Assembly: GCF_003443675.1 (NCBI RefSeq)
Contig: NZ_CP031963.1
Location: 2,751,501 to 2,815,500, forward strand
Direction of reading: 5' to 3'
DNA from: Aquimarina sp. BL5
Lineage (GTDB): Bacteria > Bacteroidota > Bacteroidia > Flavobacteriales > Flavobacteriaceae
Length of the DNA: 64,000 bases
The notes beneath the pieces are model-generated. The model did no database searches and had not been told where the DNA came from. It saw only the letters and a list, made by a program, of their open reading frames with translations. The position numbers and the translations under genes were made by a program. Within the stretch, counting starts at the first letter, position 1; each line of letters begins with the position of its first letter. Positions 24,499 through 32,888 of the stretch are shown here, piece by piece.

Positions 24499-26363
24499 GA
24501 AAATTATTACTTTATCTTATTATAATGAGCACTGGTATTGTTTTTATTGCCAGACTCTTTTATCTACAAATTTACAACACTTCTTTTGCTGCTCTCTCAG
24601 ATGACAATGCTATCAAAGTATTATACGATTATCCACAACGTGGAGCAATTTATGATAGGAATGGTAAACTTTTAGTTACCAATCAACCATCGTATGATGT
24701 TATGGTAATACCAAGAGAATTAAAGCCTTTTGATACTCTAGAATTTTGTTCTATCCTTAAAATAACAAAAGAGAAACTTGTAAAACAATTGAATAAAGCC
24801 AGAGTATATTCTCCTCGTGTTCCTTCTGTAGTTATTCCTCAGTTAACAAAAGATGAGTATGCTTATTTACAGGAAAAGATGAGGAAGTTTGATGGGTTTT
24901 ATATCCAGAAACGTTCTCTTAGAGATTATCACACAGTAAATGCGTCTAATGTACTTGGATATATTGCAGAAGTAAATGATGGGTTGATAAAAAAGGATCC
25001 TTACTATCTTTCTGGCGATCTGATTGGAATGCAAGGAGTAGAAAAACAATATGAAAACGAACTTAGAGGAATAAAAGGAATAAAAAGGATTCAAAAAGAT
25101 AGATTTAACCGAGATATTGGTCCCTATAAAAATCGCAAATATGATACACTACCTGTTAATGGAAAAGATCTAACCATTACTATTGATGAGGAACTACAGG
25201 CATATGGACAAAAACTAATGGAAAATAAACGTGGTGGTATTGTAGCACTAGATCCTGCTACCGGAGAAATTCTCACTTTAATTACCGCTCCAAGTTATAA
25301 ACCAGAATTATTAGTAGGCCGAAAAAGATCTCCTAATTACACAAGGCTGCACTATGATTCTATTTCCAGACCATTATTTGATCGAGGTGTAAAAGGTGAA
25401 TATCCTCCAGGATCTCCATTCAAAGCTATTACCGCACTGATTGGGTTACAAGAAGGCGTTGTAGACACCAGAGAAAGTTTTTCTTGTAATCATGGATTTC
25501 GATATGGAAAAAAAGCTAAACTTGGTTGTCATTCTCACAGAAGCCCATTAAGTATGATTCCCGGTATTGCGCAATCTTGTAATGCATATTTTGCGAATGT
25601 ATATCTAAGAAGTATTAACAAATATGACACTCCGCAAGAGGGTATCGACAATTGGAAAAAACATGCGGAAAGCTTTGGATTAGGAAACTATTTAGGTAAT
25701 GATCTATCCAGTGGTAGTAAAGGATTAATTCCTGATTCTAAATTATACAACAAGCAATATAAATATCCAAAATACAAATGGTATGCTACCGCTACCATAT
25801 CTAATGCTATTGGTCAGGGAGCAGTATTAGCAACACCTATACAATTGGCTAATATGACTGCCGCTATAGCCAATAGAGGCTATTTCTATACTCCTCATAT
25901 AATCAAAGCCATTGACGGTCAACCTATAGAAATAGAAAACTTTACAAAACCAAAATACACCACCATAGACAAAGAACATTTTGAACCTGTAATTGAAGGG
26001 ATGCATCAAGTATACACTCAGGGTACTGCTAAGTCTTTGCAAATAGAGGATATAGAAATTTGCGGAAAAACAGGTACCGCAGAAAATTACACGAAGGTTA
26101 ATGGACAAAGAATGCAATTAACAGATCATTCCGTATTTATTGCTTTTGCACCTAAAAAAAACCCTAAAATAGCTATCGCAGTTTTTATAGAAAATGGATA
26201 TTGGGGATCTAGATACGCTGGTAAAATTGCCAGTTTAATGATAGAAAAACACATAAAAAGGTCCATATCCAGGACCGATCTTGAAGACTGGGTACTAACC
26301 CACAGTCTTGAAGAAGAATATGCAAAGCCATATAGCGGAGAACCTTTTAAAATTAACCAATAA
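24495..26363 (+). CDS. mrdA: Penicillin-binding protein 2 (elongasome transpeptidase)
   Basis: 622 aa. N-terminal membrane anchor (LLYLIIMSTGIVFIARLFYL), pedestal/dimerisation domain beginning YPQRGAIYDRNGKLL, then the transpeptidase domain. All three active-site motifs are visible: SxxK as SPFK in YPPGSPFKAITALIG, SxN as SCN in IAQSCNAYFANVY, and KTG in CGKTGTAENY. Cross-links peptidoglycan during elongation with RodA, encoded next and overlapping by one base. Confidence 0.97.
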   Translation: MRKLLLYLIIMSTGIVFIARLFYLQIYNTSFAALSDDNAIKVLYDYPQRGAIYDRNGKLLVTNQPSYDVMVIPRELKPFDTLEFCSILKITKEKLVKQLNKARVYSPRVPSVVIPQLTKDEYAYLQEKMRKFDGFYIQKRSLRDYHTVNASNVLGYIAEVNDGLIKKDPYYLSGDLIGMQGVEKQYENELRGIKGIKRIQKDRFNRDIGPYKNRKYDTLPVNGKDLTITIDEELQAYGQKLMENKRGGIVALDPATGEILTLITAPSYKPELLVGRKRSPNYTRLHYDSISRPLFDRGVKGEYPPGSPFKAITALIGLQEGVVDTRESFSCNHGFRYGKKAKLGCHSHRSPLSMIPGIAQSCNAYFANVYLRSINKYDTPQEGIDNWKKHAESFGLGNYLGNDLSSGSKGLIPDSKLYNKQYKYPKYKWYATATISNAIGQGAVLATPIQLANMTAAIANRGYFYTPHIIKAIDGQPIEIENFTKPKYTTIDKEHFEPVIEGMHQVYTQGTAKSLQIEDIEICGKTGTAENYTKVNGQRMQLTDHSVFIAFAPKKNPKIAIAVFIENGYWGSRYAGKIASLMIEKHIKRSISRTDLEDWVLTHSLEEEYAKPYSGEPFKINQ

Positions 26364-27616
26364 TGGCTAAATCGACTATTGTAGCCATAGACTGGTTAAC
26401 TGTGTTTCTATTTTTATCATTAATCGGTTTTGGATGGGTAAATATATATTCTGCATCTTATGATGATGAAGTTTTCTCTTTGACCGATTTTTCCAGACCA
26501 TATGTAAAACAATTATACTGGATCGTCTTAAGTGTTATAATTGTAATTATCACTCAAGCAATCGAAACCAAATTTTATGAACGATTTGCAGGCCTAATTT
26601 TTGTAGTATCCTTGGTATCACTTTTAGGACTTTTTATTTTCGGAAAAAATGTAAATGGAGCAACATCTTGGTATGCTTTTGGCCCTGTCGGGCTGCAACC
26701 ATCGGAATTTGCAAAAGCAGCTACTGCGTTAGCACTAGCGAAGTTCTTAAGTGATATGCAAACAAATATTAATTTGATTAACCATCAGCTAAGAGCATTC
26801 TTAATTATAGCATTACCAGCGTTGATTATTATACCTCAGCCAGATCCTGGAAGTGCGTTAGTATATGCTGCATTTTTCTTTCCATTATACAGAGAAGGTC
26901 TTGCAGCTACCTATCTAATTATTGGAGCCTCTGCTGCTGCCCTATTCATACTAACTTTATTATTTACACCTTTATGGGTAGTTCTTGGTATTGGAGCCGT
27001 TATGCTACTAATTTTAATTAAAAACAGAAAACAAAAACCAAGATACTCCAGATATTTACTAACTATTGTGGTGATTACGGGATTTTGCTTTTCCGTAAAC
27101 TATATTTTTAATAATGTTTTCGAACAAAGACATCGAGATCGTTTCAACATTGTTCTCGGAAAAGAAGTAGACTCTAAAGGTATTGGTTATAATACAAATC
27201 AAAGTCAAATTGCTATTGGTAGTGGAGGATGGACTGGAAAAGGATGGAAAGAAGGTACACAGACTAAAGGTGGCTTTGTACCAGAACAACATACAGATTA
27301 TATTTTTAGTACTGTTGGAGAAGAGTGGGGTTTCCTTGGTGCAGCTACCGTGGTTATACTGTTTATTGGCTTACTCATAAGACTTCTGTATTTAGCCGAA
27401 CGACAGAAATCCCAATTTAGTAGGGTTTATGGATATAGCGTAGTAGGTATTCTATTTGTACATTTTGCCGTAAATGTAGGAATGGTTACAGGTTTGCTTC
27501 CGACAGTAGGAATTCCTCTTCCGTTTTTTAGTTATGGTGGTTCAGGATTGTGGGGGTTTACACTTCTACTTTTTATCTTTGTAAAATTAGATGCGAATCG
27601 GGTTAACGAATGGTAG
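26363..27616 (+). CDS. rodA: Peptidoglycan glycosyltransferase RodA
   Basis: SEDS-family polymerase, 417 aa with about ten membrane helices. Signature regions: FGPVGLQPSEFAKAATALAL, IIPQPDPGSALVY, GSGGWTGKGWKEGTQTKGGF-VPEQHTDYIFS, and the C-terminal LLPTVGIPLPFFSYGGSGLW. Partner of the PBP2 encoded immediately upstream. Its stop lies 3 bases from the stop of the converging nuclease gene. Confidence 0.97.
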   Translation: MAKSTIVAIDWLTVFLFLSLIGFGWVNIYSASYDDEVFSLTDFSRPYVKQLYWIVLSVIIVIITQAIETKFYERFAGLIFVVSLVSLLGLFIFGKNVNGATSWYAFGPVGLQPSEFAKAATALALAKFLSDMQTNINLINHQLRAFLIIALPALIIIPQPDPGSALVYAAFFFPLYREGLAATYLIIGASAAALFILTLLFTPLWVVLGIGAVMLLILIKNRKQKPRYSRYLLTIVVITGFCFSVNYIFNNVFEQRHRDRFNIVLGKEVDSKGIGYNTNQSQIAIGSGGWTGKGWKEGTQTKGGFVPEQHTDYIFSTVGEEWGFLGAATVVILFIGLLIRLLYLAERQKSQFSRVYGYSVVGILFVHFAVNVGMVTGLLPTVGIPLPFFSYGGSGLWGFTLLLFIFVKLDANRVNEW

Positions 27617-27619
27617 TCA

Positions 27620-28447
27620 TCAGAATTTCCAGCCGTTTTTATTAGAAGACGCTTCTAGTTTATTTTCTATAGTATCTGGTAACTCCTGGAAAAAGTCAAT
27701 CCCGGTTAGTTTTTCGATGCTATCGGTAGTAACAACAAAATCTTCTAAAGGCCTATCTGAATCCTCATGAGGAATCAAAAATGCTATCATTTTTGAGTTT
27801 TTAGAGTTCTTATTAAGAATTACTTTATAAAAATATTTCGGCACAGAAACCGCTTCATAACCAATTGTCTTAAGATCATCCGTTAAAACTCCCCCTGTGA
27901 TCACATAAACACCATCATACTTACTTGCCCAATACCGGACTTTTTGCTCTAAATAATTCCAAACACCAGCATTAAACTCATGATTCTGAGGAGAAACATT
28001 AGAAGTAAGAAAAGTTTCCTCAAAAGCATCATACGAAAACCCTCTATCCCCAGCAGGGCATAAATGGCCTCTATCATATCCTGAGTTCTTATAGTTTCTC
28101 CAATCTGCCGAAGACGACCTTACCTTATTATCAACTTCAAAAAAAGGTCTCTTGAATTCATTTTTGACTAGATGTTCTTTTTTTAATTCATAAGCTACCC
28201 ACTCTGGTTGCTCATGTTTTTCGGAATAGGATAAAGAGTAGTTATCATGCGATACCACAATACCTGTTGTGGATGTTGGAAGATAAAAAAAACTAAGTTC
28301 TTTATTTTTAACTATCTGCTCCGTTGCATCTTTCGTATTAGTTACATCTATTTTTTTTTCTATATAATAGAAGCCAACGGTAACAATAATAACCAACAAC
28401 GGATATATAAACTTTCTTTTCAAATTTCGATTTTTAATGATTATCAC
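27620..28447 (-). CDS. DNA/RNA non-specific endonuclease (NucA family), membrane-anchored
   Basis: 275 aa. An N-terminal hydrophobic anchor at residues ~12-27 (FIYPLLVIIVTVGFYYI) indicates an exported or periplasmic enzyme. The nuclease core has the family motif DRGHLCPAGDRG, with the catalytic His, and the metal-site Asn in SPQNHEFNAGVWNYLEQKVR. Beta-beta-alpha-metal nucleases degrade DNA and RNA without sequence preference. No immunity protein (NuiA type) is seen alongside. It is convergent to rodA and divergent from the peptide cluster at 28891. Confidence 0.92.
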   Translation of the reverse strand: MIIIKNRNLKRKFIYPLLVIIVTVGFYYIEKKIDVTNTKDATEQIVKNKELSFFYLPTSTTGIVVSHDNYSLSYSEKHEQPEWVAYELKKEHLVKNEFKRPFFEVDNKVRSSSADWRNYKNSGYDRGHLCPAGDRGFSYDAFEETFLTSNVSPQNHEFNAGVWNYLEQKVRYWASKYDGVYVITGGVLTDDLKTIGYEAVSVPKYFYKVILNKNSKNSKMIAFLIPHEDSDRPLEDFVVTTDSIEKLTGIDFFQELPDTIENKLEASSNKNGWKF

Positions 28448-28890
28448 TAGTCAATTCACAAAAGTATCAAAATCAACCTACATTCAGATAAGGTTTGTTT
28501 TTTTAGATTATAATTAATCAAGAAAGTTACTATCTATTATTGTCTGAAGCGCAAAGTGTCGAATAAAACCAAACTTTAACACAAATCAAGCACTACGTTT
28601 TTGGAGTGTTTTAAAAAACTATAAACATTTGAATAACAGTATCTTAATACTGTAAATTAACATAAATAAATTATAAAATTACGGTTATTCCATTCCTATT
28701 TTATGTAGTATCCTCGTCGAGTATACGTTTTAAAATTTCTAATTTAGAAGGCTTTTAATTTTGAAAATTATTTTTTCGAAATATCTGATATCAAGAGAAA
28801 TCAGCCTATAAGTTGACATGGGGCGATCAACTTTTATAGTATCTTTATCAGAAGTGAAGCACACGAAAACAAAATCATCTTAAAGGATAC
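28448..28890 (+). promoter_or_regulatory. 443-base gap with the promoter and operator-like palindrome of the peptide cluster
   Basis: No gene. Near its end TTGACA (28813-28818), a 16-base spacer and TATAGT (28835-28840) form a classic sigma-70-like promoter, unusual for this phylum; an overlapping TATCTTTA (28840-28847) fits the Bacteroidota -7 style instead. The perfect inverted repeat AGTTGA (28811-28816) / TCAACT (28827-28832), 10 bases apart, covers the -35 box and is a candidate operator. The cluster's first ATG is 50 bases downstream. Confidence 0.5.
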
Positions 28891-30486
28891 ATGAAAAACA
28901 ACATTGAAAATATAGTTGAAACTGTTTTAATTCAGAACAGGATCAGCAACTACGACAAAAAGGATTTAGAACTACAATTACAAATACATCCCAATTATCC
29001 AAGTTTTCAATCTATTACAGATACACTGGATTATTTTAATATCGATAATATTGCTGTAGAAGTTCCTATAGACGCTTTGGACCAACTCCCTAAAAGTTTT
29101 GTTTCATTAGTACAAAAGGATAACACAGAAGAGATTGTTTCTGTTATTAATAAGAATGGAAGCATTCAATTGAAACATACAGATCTTGAGAATACAAAAT
29201 TCACCTATGAAGAATTTAAGAAAATATGGGTTCCTAAGGTAATAGCCGTAGAGCATAACACAGGAAAAAGTGCTATTTTCTCAAAAGAATCTCTTATTCA
29301 GAACGTTCTGTTTGGAGCTTTGTTAGTGAGTTCAATTATCGCTTTAGTTTTTAAACCGTTTGATCTTTACCAAATACTATTTTTATTATTATCTATTTCT
29401 GGAGTTGTTTTTAGTCTTTTTGCTGTTAGAGAAAGTTTAGGTATACAGTCTAATACTATGCATCAGTTTTGTACATCTGTAGGGAACTCTAATTGTGGGG
29501 ATGTAATTAATAACAATACAGGGAAACTGTTTAAGAACTTTTCATTAGCAGACGCAAGTATTGTATTTTTTGGCATTCTAACCATATACCAACTATTTTA
29601 TGGCTTTGATAGTACCTTACTATTGCCAACCCTTATCGGAATCCCCTTCATTGTATATTCCCTATATTCTCAAGCATTTATTATAAAAAAATGGTGTGCA
29701 ATATGTATAGCTATTAGTACCATATCTACTGGTTTAATTGTAGTTGCTTTACTTGGTCTTTCTTTTAACTTCACCTTAGTATCCATTGCTGCTTTTGTCA
29801 TGGTTTCTGCACTGGCTACTTTAGGTTATATTCATGTGAAAGAGAATATGGTCGAGAACAAAGATTATAAAGGCGATAATATAAAGCTTAATCACTTTAA
29901 GCGTGATAGACAGATATTTGATTACTTATTAAGTATATCTGATAAAATAGAAGACAATACTTCAATTGCTAATGAAATTGTCTTAGGTAACCCTAATGCT
30001 AAATTTAAGATTGTAAGTCTAACCAATCCTATGTGTGGTTACTGCAAAGGTGCTTTTGAAGCATACACTCGCGTATTAAGGACGATGAGCGAACAATTAC
30101 AAATCGTTATACGATTGAAAGTATCATTAGATGATCTTGATAATCAAGCGACTCAGATAAGTTTACGATTAATGGAGCTATATCATGATAACGGATCTGA
30201 TAGTTTTATTAATGCATATAGTGAATGGTTTAATGATAGAACTTTTAGTACCTGGATAAAAAAGTATGGAACTCCAAAAAATAATGAACACCATATTGGA
30301 GTTCTTAAAAATCAATCCGAATGGGCAGAAAAGAATAATTTATTCTATACTCCTGCTTCTCTTATAAACACCTCGATATACCCTAAAAAGTATAGCTATG
30401 ATGAGTTTTTTCACTTTACTAGTATGATGATTGAAAATCAAAATGAACACGATTATGAAATTGAAGAAAAATCAGTAGGTGTTTGA
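28891..30486 (+). CDS. Degenerate C39-like / VKOR / thioredoxin fusion protein
   Basis: 531 aa. Residues ~1-120 look like a C39-peptidase domain (HPNYPSFQSITDTLDYFNI), but the N-terminal region lacks any catalytic Cys, so it is probably a leader-binding domain rather than a protease. Residues ~135-325 are a polytopic VKOR domain with loop cysteines C194/C202 (FCTSVGNSNCGDV) and the active pair C269/C272 (WCAIC). Residues ~365-510 are a thioredoxin/DsbA-like domain with C382-G-Y-C385. Established chemistry of VKOR-Trx fusions is quinone-linked disulfide formation. Five Cys-rich precursors follow, so it most likely installs their disulfides. No C39 ABC transporter or membrane fusion protein is encoded nearby. 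Confidence 0.88.
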   Translation: MKNNIENIVETVLIQNRISNYDKKDLELQLQIHPNYPSFQSITDTLDYFNIDNIAVEVPIDALDQLPKSFVSLVQKDNTEEIVSVINKNGSIQLKHTDLENTKFTYEEFKKIWVPKVIAVEHNTGKSAIFSKESLIQNVLFGALLVSSIIALVFKPFDLYQILFLLLSISGVVFSLFAVRESLGIQSNTMHQFCTSVGNSNCGDVINNNTGKLFKNFSLADASIVFFGILTIYQLFYGFDSTLLLPTLIGIPFIVYSLYSQAFIIKKWCAICIAISTISTGLIVVALLGLSFNFTLVSIAAFVMVSALATLGYIHVKENMVENKDYKGDNIKLNHFKRDRQIFDYLLSISDKIEDNTSIANEIVLGNPNAKFKIVSLTNPMCGYCKGAFEAYTRVLRTMSEQLQIVIRLKVSLDDLDNQATQISLRLMELYHDNGSDSFINAYSEWFNDRTFSTWIKKYGTPKNNEHHIGVLKNQSEWAEKNNLFYTPASLINTSIYPKKYSYDEFFHFTSMMIENQNEHDYEIEEKSVGV

Positions 30487-30517
30487 TTAAAATACAATCC
30501 AACTTAAATCGAATTAT

Positions 30518-30724
30518 ATGTTATCAAAAATTTTAGCAGTAAAAGGTGTTCAGGAATTGAACAAAAAACAACAAAGATCGGTCAAAGGAGGTATTACATT
30601 TCCTGTATCAGATGATTGTGGATGTATCGTTATGGGACGTAATGGATATCTTGAAATTATCGCAGTATCCTGCAGCAGCACATGTCCTGATGGTACTGAT
30701 CCAATTGGCGGCTTAGGATTTTAA
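30518..30724 (+). CDS. Double-glycine-leader peptide precursor 1 of the cluster, 4 core Cys
   Basis: 68 aa. The leader MLSKILAVKGVQELNKKQQR-SVKGG ends in GG; the core of 43 residues has Cys in DDCGC and VSCSSTC, no membrane helix and a glycine-rich end (PIGGLGF). It starts 31 bases after the VKOR fusion gene and is followed by a terminator-like hairpin. Precursor of a secreted, probably disulfide-stabilised peptide; activity unknown. Confidence 0.85.
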   Translation: MLSKILAVKGVQELNKKQQRSVKGGITFPVSDDCGCIVMGRNGYLEIIAVSCSSTCPDGTDPIGGLGF

Positions 30725-30831
30725 ACAATTAAAAATTTCCTATAAACCAGAAAAGAAACTTTTCTTTTTAGAAAAGCTAAATTACGAAAAGAAGTATTAT
30801 ATACTCTTTTTCTTCACACACTCACTCAGAT

Positions 30832-30874
30832 ATTTCCCCGAATGTCTTTAAACTTTTGGGGAATATTTTTTTTT
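30832..30874 (+). terminator. Terminator between peptide precursors 1 and 2
   Basis: TTCCCC (30834-30839) pairs with GGGGAA (30858-30863) across an 18-base loop, extended by flanking A/T pairs, and is followed by a run of nine T. It probably ends most transcripts of the VKOR-precursor 1 unit, leaving later precursors to read-through or their own promoters. Confidence 0.7.
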
Positions 30875-30893
30875 AACTCTTAAACCTATAATT

Positions 30894-31088
30894 ATGTTAC
30901 AATCAATTTTAAATCTTACCGAGGTTAAAACATTAAACAAGACACAACAAAAATTAATTTCTGGAGGCTATATACCTACCTTAGAACAATTCTGTTGTGG
31001 ACCACGTTCTCAAGGGTGGTGGATTCAGCAATATCCCTTTCTAGGAAATGATCCTTATTACACTTGCACTTACGACGTGTGTAATTAA
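30894..31088 (+). CDS. Double-glycine-leader peptide precursor 2, 4 core Cys
   Basis: 64 aa. The leader MLQSILNLTEVKTLNKTQQK-LISGG has the same layout as its neighbours. The core of 39 residues is aromatic (GWWIQQYPF, DPYYTCTY) with a vicinal CC pair (QFCCGPRS) and two further Cys near the C-terminus. A 223-base stretch without a gene follows. Confidence 0.85.
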   Translation: MLQSILNLTEVKTLNKTQQKLISGGYIPTLEQFCCGPRSQGWWIQQYPFLGNDPYYTCTYDVCN

Positions 31089-31278
31089 TAAATGAGCTTG
31101 ATAAGTTTTCATTTCTAAACAGAAAATAATCTCGAAGCCTTTAAATCAGGAAATAGTTTAACCCCAATACCAATTAATTAAATAAAACGTAAACTGTTTT
31201 GTCTTCTCAATAATCCATTCGATTATAGTGAAGAATGTCAGTGTGGTTTTTTATTGCCATACTTATTGGATTTTATCC

Positions 31279-31295
31279 TTTTCAATATCAAAACT
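31279..31295 (+). repeat. Repeated 5'-UTR element, copy 1
   Basis: The 17-base string ttttcaatatcaaaact lies 16 bases before the ATG of precursor 3. An identical string occurs 19 bases before precursor 5 (31767-31783), and both run on into a similar A-rich ribosome-binding region. Upstream of precursor 4 only a diffuse similarity is seen. Points to cassette duplication or a shared translational signal. Confidence 0.7.
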
Positions 31296-31311
31296 TTAAA
31301 ACAAATTAATT

Positions 31312-31485
31312 ATGTTAAACGATTTTTCAAAATTAAACGGAATCAAGCTTCTTAAAAAAGAAGATCAAAAATCAATTAATGGAAGTAGTTCAGGATGTCC
31401 TACAGAGTGTATTACTGATAGCAATTGTTGTCCTGGAAAAATCTGTGTTGGTTGTATTTGCACATATCCAGGTGGGCCTTATTAA
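31312..31485 (+). CDS. Gly-Ser-leader peptide precursor 3, knottin-like, 7 core Cys
   Basis: 57 aa, short enough to be missed by length-filtered gene calling. The leader MLNDFSKLNGIKLLKKEDQK-SING-S fits the family, but the GG site has become GS. The 32-residue core has seven Cys with pattern C-x3-C-x5-CC-x4-C-x2-C-x-C; the CxxxC...CC...C...C order resembles inhibitor-cystine-knot peptides. An A-rich ribosome-binding region and the repeated UTR element precede it. Confidence 0.8.
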   Translation: MLNDFSKLNGIKLLKKEDQKSINGSSSGCPTECITDSNCCPGKICVGCICTYPGGPY

Positions 31486-31540
31486 CCCAATAAATAAGAA
31501 ATCAATATTATCATATAAAAACTTTTCAAACTTAAAAATC

Positions 31541-31720
31541 ATGAATCAAATTCTAAAAATTAAAAAAGCGAAAAGACTAAGTAAAAAAGAACAACACTCT
31601 GTAAATGGTGGTTTTGGGAACATCATTATATGCACTATGGAGACTGACGGACAAACTTGTTTCGATACTCCTTCAGGAAATCCTGGTATTTGTATGGACG
31701 GCGTTTGTTATGATTGCTAA
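31541..31720 (+). CDS. Double-glycine-leader peptide precursor 4, 5 core Cys
   Basis: 59 aa from the ATG at 31541 (MNQILKIKKAKRLSKKEQHS-VNGG). The frame is open further upstream, but that part overlaps precursor 3 and lacks the leader pattern. The core of 35 residues has Cys in IICTMETDGQTC and GICMDGVCYDC, an odd number, so one may stay free or link between chains. Confidence 0.85.
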   Translation: MNQILKIKKAKRLSKKEQHSVNGGFGNIIICTMETDGQTCFDTPSGNPGICMDGVCYDC

Positions 31721-31766
31721 CATTATAGAAGTAAATACATTTACTTCGCATGTTAGAATGCAATAT

Positions 31767-31783
31767 TTTTCAATATCAAAACT
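31767..31783 (+). repeat. Repeated 5'-UTR element, copy 2
   Basis: Identical 17-base match to 31279-31295, placed 19 bases upstream of the ATG of precursor 5. Confidence 0.7.
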
Positions 31784-31802
31784 CTAAAAAAACCTAGAAA
31801 TT

Positions 31803-31982
31803 ATGAAACAAATCAAAAAGTTAGAAGGAGCTAAAACACTTTCTAAAAAACAACAACAGGATGTAACTGGCGGCGTATATGTTCTTGCTAAAAATCAAAA
31901 CAGAAGACGACGTTGTGATCCAGCACTAAGTTGTTGCTATCATAATGGATATACATGGGTACAAGGACCTCCTTGTTTCTAA
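31803..31982 (+). CDS. Double-glycine-leader peptide precursor 5, basic, 4 core Cys
   Basis: 59 aa, again below common length cut-offs. The leader MKQIKKLEGAKTLSKKQQQD-VTGG is followed by a 35-residue core with a strongly basic patch (NQNRRRRC), a vicinal CC pair (LSCCYHNGY) and a C-terminal PPCF. The basic patch would suit membrane or nucleic-acid contact but could equally be a processing site. Last gene of the cluster, closed by a strong terminator. Confidence 0.85.
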   Translation: MKQIKKLEGAKTLSKKQQQDVTGGVYVLAKNQNRRRRCDPALSCCYHNGYTWVQGPPCF

Positions 31983-32024
31983 GAAATTTCCGTTTTGTTA
32001 AAGAGCAAGACGTAAGATTTTATG

Positions 32025-32055
32025 AAAGGATTAAATCAATGATTTAATCCTTTTT
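32025..32055 (+). terminator. Terminator closing the peptide cluster
   Basis: Stem aaaggattaaatc / gatttaatccttt with a 3-base loop, then further T residues. It lies 42 bases after precursor 5 and also faces the 3' end of the converging TPR gene at 32092. Confidence 0.88.
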
Positions 32056-32091
32056 CTTCTTTGATATAATTAATTCGTGATTATATCGCTA

Positions 32092-32886
32092 TTAGTCTAT
32101 AACCAATAACAACTCTTTTGCTTTATTATAATTAAAATTAGTGGAATCACTAATTATACTAGAAAGTGTTTTCTTTAATTCTACCTTATCATTCATCCTT
32201 AAATATATCAAGCTTTTATACCATAAAGCCTTAGATTTATCTAAAGAAACAGAATGCAATAGCTTATCAAAACTACTTAGCGCATCTTTTGTCTTATCTA
32301 ATTCGAGATATGAAATTCCTATATAACTATATATTAACGGATCATTATTTTCTTTTAAATAATCTTCGAAAAAAGTGATCGCTTTTTCATACTTCTTAGC
32401 TTTGAAGGCTATAATCCCATTATTCAAAAATTCATTTTGAGATCCTCTTTTAACTATAGAAGGAAGATCATTTTCTGTATAATATTTTGAGTACAAATCA
32501 GTGGTAGATGAATTTTGATTTAAAAAAATAGCAGATAATAATACAATGGTAAAAATACCAGCAATAGAAGTAATGAATATTCGTCTTCTTAACGAATACT
32601 GTGATTTTTTATACCTTTTTCCTGCAGTACTTATATTGGATTTTATTTCAGTAGCTTCATTACTCTTAATGTAATCTTCTATATCATTTCTTGCCTGTTT
32701 ATTTTTAGTTCCCTTCAAAGAAAGCCAGCTTTCCTTGTTTAAATGATGATTAATTTCATTAGCTAAATTCACCTCCTTTTTCAACTCCATATCCTTTGAC
32801 ATCATTAGCTCAAACTGTTCTTGCTCTTCAGAAGTCATATAACCACACAAATAGGCTTCAATTTTCTTATATATCTCTTCGTCCAT
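32092..32886 (-). CDS. Membrane TPR protein, putative anti-sigma factor (locus B)
   Basis: 264 aa with the layout of the locus A protein at 8086: a charged cytoplasmic helical region (residues 1-~95, MDEEIYKKIEAYLCGYMTSE), one transmembrane helix at 102-122 (IFITSIAGIFTIVLLSAIFL) and a periplasmic TPR-like part (AFKAKKYEKAITFFEDYLKE, YSYIGISYLELDKTKDALSS). The post-helix motif LPSIVKRGS is matched by a similar RGS motif in locus A. It starts 2 bases after the sigma gene stop, so coupling is likely. Anti-sigma role inferred. Confidence 0.75.
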   Translation of the reverse strand: MDEEIYKKIEAYLCGYMTSEEQEQFELMMSKDMELKKEVNLANEINHHLNKESWLSLKGTKNKQARNDIEDYIKSNEATEIKSNISTAGKRYKKSQYSLRRRIFITSIAGIFTIVLLSAIFLNQNSSTTDLYSKYYTENDLPSIVKRGSQNEFLNNGIIAFKAKKYEKAITFFEDYLKENNDPLIYSYIGISYLELDKTKDALSSFDKLLHSVSLDKSKALWYKSLIYLRMNDKVELKKTLSSIISDSTNFNYNKAKELLLVID

Positions 32887-32888
32887 TT

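Noticed and set aside
28891..29250. Active C39 leader peptidase in the VKOR fusion
   Set aside because: The domain resembles C39 by fold-type motifs (HPNYPSFQSITDTL), but no catalytic Cys is present in the N-terminal region, so peptidase activity is not claimed.
31089..31311. Decayed peptide precursor between precursors 2 and 3
   Set aside because: A frame with a CxC-like stretch exists, but there is no start codon, no leader pattern and an upstream stop.
31379..31540. N-terminal extension of precursor 4
   Set aside because: The frame is open upstream but overlaps precursor 3 in another frame, has no family leader pattern, and the ATG at 31541 gives the canonical leader.
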